Part shown: one piece after another, positions 26,182 to 34,267 of the stretch
Layout of the letters: each line of letters opens with the position of its first letter
How positions within the stretch are numbered: position 1 is the first letter of the stretch
Origin: an uncultured Lachnospiraceae bacterium
Lineage (GTDB): Bacteria; Bacillota; Clostridia; Lachnospirales; Lachnospiraceae
DNA: 64,000 bases
Assembly: GCA_949948735.1 (NCBI GenBank)
Contig: CATLGV010000008.1
Span: 1 to 64,000, forward strand
Reading direction: 5' to 3'
Position numbers and translations under genes: made by a program
The notes under the pieces: generated by a model
The model's input: only the letters and a program-made list of their open reading frames with translations
What the model was told of the DNA's origin: nothing
Databases searched by the model: none

Positions 26182-27915
26182 ATGAAACGATTACTGGCTT
26201 ATTTAAAACCGCATAAATGGAGTATGCTTCTTGCCGCCGTTCTTGTGACCGCGCTGATTGGGGTGGAGCTGTACAAGCCCATTATCATCGGCGATGCGAT
26301 TGACGATTATATAAACGGTCTGGGCGGGCTTTCCGTGGAGGCGGCCTATTACGGTATCCTGCGGGCCGGCGTGCTGTATGCGCTGATGCTTTTGCTCGGC
26401 TTTGCGCTCAACGCGTCGCATACATGGATTCTGCAGCGGGTCGGGCAGTCGATTATCTATAGGATGCGCGAGGAGGTATTTACGCACATCCACAGTCTTT
26501 CGGTCAATTTTTTCAACACGCAGCCGGTGGGAAAGCTGGTGACCCGGGTGTCGAACGACACGGAGGCCGTCAACGAGCTGTTTTCACAGATTCTCGCCAA
26601 GCTGTTCAAAAATACCGTGAAGATTATCGGCTTTGCGGTGGTAATGCTCTCTATCAACGTGCGGTTGGCGCTGTATTCCTTTCTGATGCTTCCGCTCGTT
26701 ACCGCGCTGACGTTTTTCTTCCGGTATATGTCGAGGAAGGCGTACCGGATTACGCGCAACCGGATTACGGAGCTGAATACCTTTTTGTCGGAGCATATTT
26801 CCGGCATGAAGCTGATACAGATCTTTGCGCGGGAACAGGAAAAATACAAGGAATTTGAGGGCAAGAGCGAGCAGCTTTTCCGGGCGAACTGGCGGGAGGT
26901 GATGACCTTTGCCATTTTCCGCCCGTCGATTTATATGCTGTCCGTGATTGCGATGGTCATCGTGATCGGGCAGGGCAGCGCGTCCGTGCTGGACGGGACG
27001 GTCTCTCTGGGCACCCTGTTTGTGTTTATCAACTATATCAGCTCTTTCTTTGAGCCGATTCAGGAGCTGGCGGAGCAGTTTGGGACCCTGCAGTCCTCGC
27101 TTGCCTCCGCGGAGAAAATCTTCTCTATTCTGGACGAGCAGCCGGAGATTGTCAATCCCGAAAATCCGGTATCAGTGGAGATTACAGGGCGAATCGAATT
27201 CCGCCATGTGTGGTTCGCCTATGAGAAGGACGATTATATTTTAAAGGATGTGAGCTTCACCATTGCGCCGGGCGAAAAGGTGGCGTTTGTGGGCGCGACC
27301 GGCGCGGGGAAGTCTTCTATTTTGAATCTGATCGGACGTTATTACGATGTTCAGCGCGGTGAGATTTTAATCGACGGAGTCGATATCCGCCAAATCGATA
27401 AGGACGCGCTGCGGCGCGCCATCGGGCAGGTGCAGCAGGACGTATTTATCTTTACGGGGGACGTCAAGGGAAATATTTCTCTGGACAACGAAGCGATTTC
27501 GCGGGAGGAAATCGAGCGGGCGGCGCAGATTGTGAACGCGGATTCCTTCATCAAAAAGATGCCGGGCGGCTTTGACGAGCCGGTGACGGAGCGCGGCAGC
27601 ACGCTTTCCGCAGGGCAGCGCCAGCTGCTGTCCTTTGCGAGGACGCTTGCCTATCAGCCGACAATCCTCGTGCTGGACGAGGCGACGGCCAATATCGACA
27701 CGGAGACGGAGAGCCTGATTACGGCGGCGCTGGAAAAGCTGATGGAGGGGCGCACGACGATTATGGTGGCGCACCGCCTCTCGACAATCCAGCACGCGGA
27801 CAAAATCATCGTCATGCACAAGGGAGAAATCCGCGAGAGCGGCTCCCATCAGGAGCTGCTGCAGCTTGGCGGGATGTACAAGAAGCTGTATGATTTGCAG
27901 CTGGTGGAGGCGTGA
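26182..27915 (+). CDS. ABC exporter half-transporter, catalytic subunit
   Basis: 577 residues: membrane domain with six helices, then Walker A GATGAGKSS, signature LSAGQRQL (Ala in place of the second Gly), Walker B ILVLDEATANID with the catalytic Glu and H-loop MVAHRLS. This is the canonical-Walker B partner of the preceding protein, so together they make a heterodimeric exporter. TGGAGG is 12 bases before the ATG. The transcript likely ends at the hairpin near 28152-28173. Confidence 0.93.
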   Translation: MKRLLAYLKPHKWSMLLAAVLVTALIGVELYKPIIIGDAIDDYINGLGGLSVEAAYYGILRAGVLYALMLLLGFALNASHTWILQRVGQSIIYRMREEVFTHIHSLSVNFFNTQPVGKLVTRVSNDTEAVNELFSQILAKLFKNTVKIIGFAVVMLSINVRLALYSFLMLPLVTALTFFFRYMSRKAYRITRNRITELNTFLSEHISGMKLIQIFAREQEKYKEFEGKSEQLFRANWREVMTFAIFRPSIYMLSVIAMVIVIGQGSASVLDGTVSLGTLFVFINYISSFFEPIQELAEQFGTLQSSLASAEKIFSILDEQPEIVNPENPVSVEITGRIEFRHVWFAYEKDDYILKDVSFTIAPGEKVAFVGATGAGKSSILNLIGRYYDVQRGEILIDGVDIRQIDKDALRRAIGQVQQDVFIFTGDVKGNISLDNEAISREEIERAAQIVNADSFIKKMPGGFDEPVTERGSTLSAGQRQLLSFARTLAYQPTILVLDEATANIDTETESLITAALEKLMEGRTTIMVAHRLSTIQHADKIIVMHKGEIRESGSHQELLQLGGMYKKLYDLQLVEA

Positions 27916-28014
27916 CAGGCAGGGCGGGAATATGGATTTGCTGGTGAAGCAGATGGTAAAGTGGGAGGAAATTATATACTGCTTATGGTTAGGGGGGCAA
28001 AAGGTATATAGATG

Positions 28015-28055
28015 TTTTTGTCCGGCATATTGCACAAAATATTGCGCGCTACTGA
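28015..28055 (+). repeat. 41-bp direct repeat, copy B
   Basis: Partner of 24259-24299, 36 of 41 identical and with no gaps, 100 bases after the second ABC gene. The ABC pair is therefore bracketed by the repeats. Confidence 0.75.
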
Positions 28056-28119
28056 CTGCGGCAAATGGATTTACTAAATATTCCGGTAAAAATTATGCCG
28101 CCGACCGCAACCGCCCTCT

Positions 28120-28139
28120 ATGCGTCATCCGTGACGCAT
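28120..28139. other. 8-bp hairpin downstream of the ABC operon
   Basis: ATGCGTCA (28120-28127), loop TCCG, TGACGCAT (28132-28139). No T-run; 12 bases before the terminator. Confidence 0.5.
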
Positions 28140-28151
28140 TATGGGCTTTTC

Positions 28152-28173
28152 AAAAAGCTGGAACAGCTTTTTT
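28152..28173 (+). terminator. Terminator of the ABC exporter operon
   Basis: AAAAAGCTG (28152-28160), loop GAA, CAGCTTTTT (28164-28172) and a further T. Canonical and compact. Confidence 0.75.
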
Positions 28174-28324
28174 ACATTCATGTCCCGAAATTGCTGCTTA
28201 TCTAACGGAATATTAAGAAAATCTCATTTGCCTCCGCAATTGTAGCTTTACAACATTTTGTGCAATTTGCCTCATTGAAAAAGAAAGTATACCTTTTGAC
28301 ATCCTAACCTGTGTATAAAATTGC

Positions 28325-28351
28325 GGAGCAGAGAAATCTGCTCCTGTTTTA
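28325..28351 (+). terminator. GAAA-tetraloop hairpin terminator
   Basis: GGAGCAGA (28325-28332), tetraloop GAAA, TCTGCTCC (28337-28344), then TGTTTTAT. No gene directly precedes it; it lies in the AT-rich border zone before the AAA/HNH/DUF262 island. Confidence 0.65.
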
Positions 28352-28444
28352 TATTCTAATGAAAATTATTGCTTTTCCAATAAAAATACTACATAATAAA
28401 ATAGAAATACAAATGGTTCGCGACTGAATGCTGTACAATCCGGA

Positions 28445-28615
28445 ATGATGGGAGCAACAGATAAGGTGTATCTTGTTGAGGCGGGAAAGCAGGCACTAAC
28501 AAAGGATATTGTACGTATTTGGGATTATGCAGAGATAGATGCTTTTCCAGATACAAAACAGCAAAGTACTTTTTTTGAACAATGGATTAGCCCAAGGTCA
28601 CATGAATTCCCCTGA
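28445..28615 (+). CDS. Short ORF of uncertain status, possibly a gene fragment
   Basis: 56 codons from ATG, containing KVYLVEAGKQALTKDIV, RIWDYAEIDAFPD and FFEQWISP. It reads like protein rather than random sequence, but has no ribosome binding site and no recognised family. It sits in the AT-rich zone between the ABC operon and the AAA gene. Most likely the relic of a gene displaced by the island; a small functional protein cannot be excluded. Confidence 0.35.
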   Translation: MMGATDKVYLVEAGKQALTKDIVRIWDYAEIDAFPDTKQQSTFFEQWISPRSHEFP

Positions 28616-28693
28616 AAAACCTTGAGAGTGAACATGCAAAACAAACACATGTTATGATATTGGAAAACAGTGGAAGAACAGAAAGGAATTTTA

Positions 28694-29677
28694 TTGAATA
28701 ACCATATGAAAATAATGTTGCCAAAACAGGGAATCATCAAAAAGCAGAGCGTGGATTTATCGGAGGGCGTAACCATCCTGTACGGGTTGAACAACTGCGG
28801 GAAGACATCGGCCCTGAAGCTGTTGGATCAAGCTCTGGACAGGCAGTCGATGGAGATAATATTCGGACAGGCTTCGGATCAGGACGCATGCGGATTGTCG
28901 CTCTATATTCCAACGAACAGGGTTGTTGTCAGCACAAGATTTACGGAAATAAAGGCTTTTGAAGATGCAGAAGGCATTATTGCGTATAAGCGGAGCTCCT
29001 ATGCGGAATATGATCTTCATTTAAAGGGGCTTCGCGATTATCTGCTGCAATCGGCTCTTGTCAGAGCGTTTATCCAAAAGGCGGTTGGGCGGATCTTTCA
29101 TATCGGCCTGTCCGGTTTTGATGTCCGGTACAGCGACGGTATTGAGAATATTATCAACATTTATATCAATATTTTATGGATACTGACCTGGGATATGAAG
29201 CTTGAAAGAATTAGCGAAAAGGAGCTTTGGGAACGAATCAAAGGTACGCGGGCATACATATTAATCGATGAGATAGAGATGTTTCTGCATGTAAGTGTGC
29301 AGAGCGATCTGATTGAGAGCCTGGCGCAGGACTTTCCGTCATGCAGCTTTGTACTTTCGACGCACTCGCCCCTGCTGCTTACAAGATATCGGGATTCAAA
29401 TGTCTTTCATTTGGAGAACGGAGTATTGAGACCGATTTGTGACGATTTGTATTTTAAGGATTTGGATGTCATTTATGAGAGCTACTTTCAGGTTAAGGAA
29501 TTTCCGGCGAAGGTGGGAGAGGATATCCGTTATCTGGGGGATGTCCTGCTTGGCGAGCAGGCACCGGATAAGAGCCGGATAGAGGAGGCTGCAGCCCGTA
29601 TGCACGCGCAGTACCCTAATTTATACCGTAAATATATTAACCTGATTACCAAAGCAAAGGACAGAGCCGGCCTATGA
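28694..29677 (+). CDS. AAA ATPase of a candidate defence module
   Basis: 327 residues from a TTG start preceded by AAAGGA; ATG at 28706 and GTG at 28670 are alternatives. SMC/ABC-like ATPase: Walker A GLNNCGKTSAL near residues 31-41, Walker B AYILIDEIEMFLH and the downstream LSTHSPLLL switch, the pattern of AAA_15/AAA_21 proteins used in OLD, RloC and Septu PtuA systems. It is small, lacking a long coiled-coil and a TOPRIM domain, and the sequence LSEGVTILYGLNNCGKT is typical of this class. The stop overlaps the start of the HNH gene (ATGA), so the ATPase and nuclease are made together. Probably senses a threat and licenses the nuclease. Confidence 0.85.
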   Translation: MNNHMKIMLPKQGIIKKQSVDLSEGVTILYGLNNCGKTSALKLLDQALDRQSMEIIFGQASDQDACGLSLYIPTNRVVVSTRFTEIKAFEDAEGIIAYKRSSYAEYDLHLKGLRDYLLQSALVRAFIQKAVGRIFHIGLSGFDVRYSDGIENIINIYINILWILTWDMKLERISEKELWERIKGTRAYILIDEIEMFLHVSVQSDLIESLAQDFPSCSFVLSTHSPLLLTRYRDSNVFHLENGVLRPICDDLYFKDLDVIYESYFQVKEFPAKVGEDIRYLGDVLLGEQAPDKSRIEEAAARMHAQYPNLYRKYINLITKAKDRAGL

Positions 29678-30321
29678 ATTATATCGCACGGGAGAAGAAG
29701 AAGCCAGAGGGCTTAAGCGAAACAGACAGACAATTTAAAGAAAAAATCAAAGGGAAGACGCCAGCGCAGGCATATCGGTTTTTCAAAAGGCACCAGAGCG
29801 TTTATCAGTACAATACAGCGGAGACGAAGGAAGTGTTTGCCCGGATGAATCACAAGCGCTGCTCTTTTTGCACGAAGTGGATTTCGGAATTTAATACAGA
29901 GATGACGATTGAGCACATAGAGACCAAAAGCAGCTGTCCGCGGAAAATATTTCAATGGGACAATCTGCTTTGCAGCTGCCGCACCTGTAATACCAAGCGT
30001 GGTCGGAAAGAGTACAAGGCGGACGCCTATCTGGATCCTTCCAGCATTAAGGATATTGAACGGTATTTTTGTTTTCATACGGACGGAACAATATCGGTAA
30101 GCAAAGCGCTTTCTCAGGCAGAGGCCGATAAGGCAAAATATATGATACGATTGTATCGGCTTGACCGGGACGAATTAAATGCGGAGCGGAGAGAATTTTT
30201 TAACAGCCTGCTGGATGACGAGCTGTTTGAAATACTGAAGAGGAGAAGCCGGGACGCGCAGGATATACATTATTTGTCGGTTTTTACATATTATAAGAGG
30301 AGAACGGAGAATGGAAAATAA
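29674..30321 (+). CDS. HNH endonuclease of the candidate defence module
   Basis: 215 residues. An HNH (McrA-like) nuclease with zinc-holding cysteines: CSFCTKW, catalytic region MTIEHIETKS, then DNLLCSCRTCNTKRGRKEY. This is the layout of the TIGR02646/PtuB-like HNH proteins partnered with AAA ATPases. The C-terminal 80 residues are charged and helical, maybe for contacts with the ATPase. Overlaps the ATPase gene by four bases and the DUF262 gene by eleven. Confidence 0.88.
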   Translation: MNYIAREKKKPEGLSETDRQFKEKIKGKTPAQAYRFFKRHQSVYQYNTAETKEVFARMNHKRCSFCTKWISEFNTEMTIEHIETKSSCPRKIFQWDNLLCSCRTCNTKRGRKEYKADAYLDPSSIKDIERYFCFHTDGTISVSKALSQAEADKAKYMIRLYRLDRDELNAERREFFNSLLDDELFEILKRRSRDAQDIHYLSVFTYYKRRTENGK

Positions 30322-31657
30322 GGAGTTTATATTGGATCAGACAACCATAAAAAGCCTGTTGACGGCGTATAAGCTGAAAATCCCTGATTTCCAGAGAAGC
30401 TTTGTGTGGAAGAAGGCGAAAAAGTCTCAGCTGTTGGAATCCCTGTTCAGGGGGTTCCCGATTGGCGCGATCACGCTCTACGAGGATGACGGCGCATACT
30501 ATATTATCGACGGCCTGCAGCGAATCAATACCTTAAAGCAGTATTTGACCAGCCCCAAAGAGGTCATAGGGTTTAACGAGTTTTATGAAAAGGTGCAGGA
30601 AAAAATCGAGGATTTTTTAGAAAAAAACAATATAAAGACAGATATACGGATGCTGAAGCGGTGCATTAAGCTGTGGTATAACGGGCTTGGCAGTCTGTAC
30701 GAATATGAGCGTGTCAGCGTGCTGCACCGCGCGATAAAGGAAAACGGTCCCGCGGTTTTTGACAAGCTTGGTGATTTGCTGCTGATAGAGGAATTAAGGG
30801 ATATTTTGAAGAGCAAAATCGAAATATCCCATGATGCGATAGCGATTATCATTTATAAGGGCGACAAGGAGGATCTGCCGGCCTTATTTAAGAATATCAA
30901 TACCGGGAGCGTAGCGCTGTCGCAGTATGAAATCCTGCAGTCGGTTTGGACGGATTATTGTCTGGACAAGGATGCGGTTTATGAGGAGTACGAGGCGTTT
31001 TGCCAGGAGCTGGAGCTGATTCGGGATGAGTATGAGATTAATGCGGTCAAGGAGGACGGGGCATTTGATATTTTCAAGAATATCATTGGCCTGAATCACC
31101 GGATTTGCTGTATTGAAAATTGTGACTGGCTGTTCCGGTTTAACGCGTTTAAGCGGCTTCCACAGCCGGATAACGGGGAAGAAGACGAGACGGAGGGCGC
31201 GGTAAAATATTACGACAACGACACGATAGGCTTCGAGATATATTCCACGCTTCTGTGCCATTCCTCCAATAAGATTGTCAAGGCGATTGACAGCGTTTTT
31301 AAGGAGCATCCGGGTCAGGACGATCAAATCAACGCGTTTATCGCCGCGTTAAACGGGATTATTATGGAGGCGGTCGAGACGGCGATTGAGTGCATTGAGG
31401 AGGCTTGTGTGGATGAAGAATACGCGATTGTAAGTAAATATCACTCGCTCTATATTCTCGCAGGGGTTGTTTTCTCACGTTATATTATTGACGTACAGAC
31501 GCTCGAAATCACAGAAACAGATCTCAATGAGGAAATCCTTGATTTGTGCATGGATCTGGCGCGGCATGAACGGGAAAAATGGTTTGTGGATGAGAAACGT
31601 CAACTGAGCTTTTTTATTGAAAAGATTAACGAGCTTGCGGCATTGCAGGAGGATTGA
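30311..31657 (+). CDS. DUF262 protein (GmrSD N-domain-like)
   Basis: 448 residues. N-terminal DUF262 features: IPDFQRSFVWKKAKKSQLLE, FPIGAITLYED and the ParB/Srx-like catalytic signature IIDGLQRINTL, then the helical stretch LFKNINTGSVALSQYEILQ characteristic of the family. DUF262 is the nucleotide-hydrolysing half of GmrSD and BrxU and occurs in phosphorothioation-sensing SspE. The usual fused DUF1524 HNH domain is missing; an HNH nuclease is instead encoded by the overlapping upstream gene. GGAG lies in the end of the HNH gene before the ATG. Role inferred: nucleotide-controlled regulator or sensor for the nuclease. Confidence 0.9.
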   Translation: MENKEFILDQTTIKSLLTAYKLKIPDFQRSFVWKKAKKSQLLESLFRGFPIGAITLYEDDGAYYIIDGLQRINTLKQYLTSPKEVIGFNEFYEKVQEKIEDFLEKNNIKTDIRMLKRCIKLWYNGLGSLYEYERVSVLHRAIKENGPAVFDKLGDLLLIEELRDILKSKIEISHDAIAIIIYKGDKEDLPALFKNINTGSVALSQYEILQSVWTDYCLDKDAVYEEYEAFCQELELIRDEYEINAVKEDGAFDIFKNIIGLNHRICCIENCDWLFRFNAFKRLPQPDNGEEDETEGAVKYYDNDTIGFEIYSTLLCHSSNKIVKAIDSVFKEHPGQDDQINAFIAALNGIIMEAVETAIECIEEACVDEEYAIVSKYHSLYILAGVVFSRYIIDVQTLEITETDLNEEILDLCMDLARHEREKWFVDEKRQLSFFIEKINELAALQED

Positions 31658-31669
31658 GAAGAGAAAGGC

Positions 31670-32116
31670 ATGGATACAAATATGAGAGTCTTGGTGAGCG
31701 CCTGTCTTATGGGAGAAAACTGTAAATACAACGGAAAGAGCAATAAAAACGACGCAGTTATCGACTTCCTCAAGGATAAGGAGGTTGTGCGCATCTGCCC
31801 GGAGCTGCTGGCGGGAATGCCGGTGCCGCGTCCCTGCGCGGAGCTTGTGGATGGCGTTGTGACGGATGAAAACGGACAAAACGTCGATGCGGCGTACCGA
31901 AGGGCGGTGGAGCTTGCGCTGGCGGGTATCTGCCCGGAGGCGTTCGACCTTGTAATCCTTCAGTCAAGAAGCCCGACCTGCGGAGTCAATCAAGTCTACG
32001 ACGGCAGCTTTACCGGAAGTCTGACGCCCGGACAGGGCCTGTTTGCCAGGGCGCTTATGGAACGGGGCTGTAAGGTCGTGGACGCGGAGGAAATCGTTTC
32101 GCAGGCAAAAAGATAA
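31670..32116 (+). CDS. DUF523 / TudS-like desulfidase
   Basis: 148 residues. Cysteines placed as in DUF523 proteins: VSACLMGENCKYNG, RICPELLAGMPVPRPCAE and LQSRSPTCGVNQVYDG. Some members (TudS) hold a [4Fe-4S] cluster and remove sulfur from thiouracil. Ser-Pro-Thr-Cys-Gly with the two N-terminal cysteines gives the expected cluster ligands. GAGAAGAG lies six bases before the ATG. Only 12 bases separate it from the DUF262 stop, so it may be read from the same transcript, but it looks like chromosomal housekeeping. Substrate not determined. Confidence 0.88.
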   Translation: MDTNMRVLVSACLMGENCKYNGKSNKNDAVIDFLKDKEVVRICPELLAGMPVPRPCAELVDGVVTDENGQNVDAAYRRAVELALAGICPEAFDLVILQSRSPTCGVNQVYDGSFTGSLTPGQGLFARALMERGCKVVDAEEIVSQAKR

Positions 32117-32131
32117 CTCATGCATGCGCTC

Positions 32132-32161
32132 TTGTCAATAACGGGCCCGATATGGTAAAAT
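32132..32161 (+). promoter_or_regulatory. Promoter of the phosphohexomutase gene
   Basis: TTGTCA (32132-32137), 18-base spacer, TAAAAT (32156-32161). Confidence 0.6.
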
Positions 32162-32200
32162 ACACCATATAAACGCGGTTTGAAATGGAGGAGAGGGTAC

Positions 32201-33703
32201 ATGGAAAGTATTATGAAGCTTCAGAACGGGAGCGACGTCCGCGGGATTGCCTGCGAGGGCGTTGAGGGAGAGACGGTCAATCTCACGGAGGATGCCGGAA
32301 ACCGGATCGGCGGGGCGTTCGCCAGATGGCTTGCGGCCAAAAAGGGCAAGGCAGTGCAGGCGCTGAGAATCGGCATCGGACATGATTCGCGCATCACGGC
32401 GGACAGTCTCTTTGCGGCAGCGGCCAAGGGCATTGCGGCAGCGGGCGCGCGCGTATACGACTGCGGTCTGGTGTCCACGCCGTCTATGTTTATGACAACC
32501 GTCTTTGACGAATTTCAATTTGACGGGGCCGTAATGATTACAGCCAGTCATCTGCCGTTTAACAGAAACGGCTACAAATTTTTCGACCGGGACGGCGGAC
32601 TTGAGCACGACGACATTACTGCGATTCTGGAAACTGCGTCCACGCTTGCGCCGGCGCAGGCGGATCTGGCATCGGTGGAAAAAGTTGATTCCATTTCGGT
32701 ATATTGCGGATTTCTGCGGGATAAGATAAAGAAGAGCATTCAGGCGGCGGATTATGACAGGCCGCTTGCGGGACTGCATATCGTTGTGGACACCGGTAAC
32801 GGTGCGGGCGGTTTTTTTGTGGAAAAGGTGCTTGATCCGTTGGGCGCGGATACCTCGGGCAGCCAGTTTTTGGAGCCGGACGGCAGATTTCCCAATCATA
32901 TCCCGAATCCGGAGAATAAGCAGGCAATGGAGTCCATCCGCCAGGCGGTGCTGAACAACAAGGCGGATCTGGGCATTATTTTTGATACGGATGTGGACAG
33001 GATGTCGGCGGTGCTCCCCAACGGGGATGAGGTCAACCGGGATGCGATTATCGCGATGATGACGGCGATTGTGTCGGAGGATTACCCCGGCGGGACGATT
33101 GTCACCGACTCTGTGACGAGCGACCGCCTGACGCGGTTTATCGAGAGCATCGGCATGAAGCATCACCGGTATATGCGCGGCTACAAGAATGTGATTAACG
33201 AGTCGATTCGGCTCAATAATGCGGGAATCGTATCGCCGCTGGCGATAGAGACCTCCGGGCACGGCGCGTTAAGCGAGAATTATTTCCTCGACGACGGCGC
33301 TTATATGGCGGTGAAGCTGTTGATCGCGCTTGCCAGGGCGGCGCGGGAGAACAAGCCGCTTTCCAGCTTTATTGACAAGCTGGAGAAGGGCTTTGAGGAG
33401 AGAGAGTACCGCTTTAAGATTGACTGTGAGGATTTTAAGGCCTATGGCAAAAAGGCCCTCGATGCCTTTGAGGAGCGCGCGCGCGCAAAGGGCTATGATA
33501 TTGCGCCGAACTCCTACGAAGGAATCCGTATCAGCTTTGATACCGATGAGATGAAGGGCTGGCTGCTGCTGCGCATGTCCCTGCACGACCCGCAGATGCC
33601 GTTGAATATAGAAGGCGTGCGGGAAGGAGACTGTGACCGGCTGTTTGAGACGGTGCTTGCGCTGCTGGAGGGCTTTGATCAGCTGGTGATTCCGGCAAAG
33701 TAG
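32201..33703 (+). CDS. Alpha-D-phosphohexomutase (PGM/PMM family)
   Basis: 500 residues, four-domain phosphohexomutase. Active-site serine loop TASHLPFNRNGYKFF, magnesium loop DTDVDRMSAV (consensus DGDGDR changed to DTDVDR), sugar-binding loop ETSGHGAL, and the C-terminal phosphate loop region YEGIRISFD. It interconverts 1- and 6-phosphates of glucose or mannose; the loop changes leave the preferred sugar open. Start at 32201 chosen for GGAGGAGAGG upstream; the frame opens 21 bases earlier without one. Confidence 0.88.
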   Translation: MESIMKLQNGSDVRGIACEGVEGETVNLTEDAGNRIGGAFARWLAAKKGKAVQALRIGIGHDSRITADSLFAAAAKGIAAAGARVYDCGLVSTPSMFMTTVFDEFQFDGAVMITASHLPFNRNGYKFFDRDGGLEHDDITAILETASTLAPAQADLASVEKVDSISVYCGFLRDKIKKSIQAADYDRPLAGLHIVVDTGNGAGGFFVEKVLDPLGADTSGSQFLEPDGRFPNHIPNPENKQAMESIRQAVLNNKADLGIIFDTDVDRMSAVLPNGDEVNRDAIIAMMTAIVSEDYPGGTIVTDSVTSDRLTRFIESIGMKHHRYMRGYKNVINESIRLNNAGIVSPLAIETSGHGALSENYFLDDGAYMAVKLLIALARAARENKPLSSFIDKLEKGFEEREYRFKIDCEDFKAYGKKALDAFEERARAKGYDIAPNSYEGIRISFDTDEMKGWLLLRMSLHDPQMPLNIEGVREGDCDRLFETVLALLEGFDQLVIPAK

Positions 33704-33715
33704 ATAGGAGAATCA

Positions 33716-34267
33716 ATGAGAATAGGAACGGGCTATGACGTACACCGCCTTGCGGCAGGCAGGCCGCTGATTATCGGGGGCGTGACAATACCATATGAAC
33801 AGGGGCTTTTGGGGCACTCTGACGCGGATGTGCTGCTGCATGCGATTTCGGACGCGCTTTTGGGAGCGGCGGCGCTGGGGGACATCGGGAAGCATTTTCC
33901 GGATACCGACCCTGCCTATAAGGGGATTTCCAGCCTGCTTCTGCTGGAGCGCGTCGGTGCGCTGTTAGAGGAGAATATGTTCTTTATAGAGAATATCGAC
34001 GCGACGATTATCGCGCAGGCGCCCAAAATGCGGCCGCATATCGACGCGATGCGGGAAAATATCGCAAACGCGCTTCACATATCGACGGATCAGGTCAGCG
34101 TCAAGGCCACGACGGAGGAGGGGCTTGGCTTTACCGGAGAGGGCATGGGCATCTCCGCACAGGCGGTCTGCCTGCTGACAAGCCCGCGCGAGATGGCGAC
34201 GATGGAGGCAGCTCAGAACGGCGCGTGCGCCCAGTGTTCCGGGTGTCCTGTGGAAAAGGCTAAATAA
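33716..34267 (+). CDS. ispF: 2-C-methyl-D-erythritol 2,4-cyclodiphosphate synthase
   Basis: 183 residues. Metal ligands in DVHRL and [11 protein letters not shown], then [10 protein letters not shown] and [16 protein letters not shown]: a clear IspF of the MEP isoprenoid pathway, making the cyclic diphosphate from CDP-ME-2P. The body ends at about residue 158; a 25-residue tail with CAQCSGCP (three Cys) extends beyond the normal length. TAGGAG precedes the ATG by six bases. The next gene's ATG follows the stop directly. The phosphohexomutase gene ends 12 bases upstream, so the genes form one unit. Confidence 0.95.
   Translation: MRIGTGYDVHRLAAGRPLIIGGVTIPYEQGLLGHSDADVLLHAISDALLGAAALGDIGKHFPDTDPAYKGISSLLLLERVGALLEENMFFIENIDATIIAQAPKMRPHIDAMRENIANALHISTDQVSVKATTEEGLGFTGEGMGISAQAVCLLTSPREMATMEAAQNGACAQCSGCPVEKAK

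Noticed and set aside
27866-28216. 116-codon plus-strand frame after the ABC operon
   Set aside because: It spans the 41-bp repeat and the terminator hairpin at 28152-28173, and its sequence has no protein-like pattern.
28694-29677. Full OLD-family nuclease
   Set aside because: The protein ends soon after the ATPase domain and has no TOPRIM acidic motifs.
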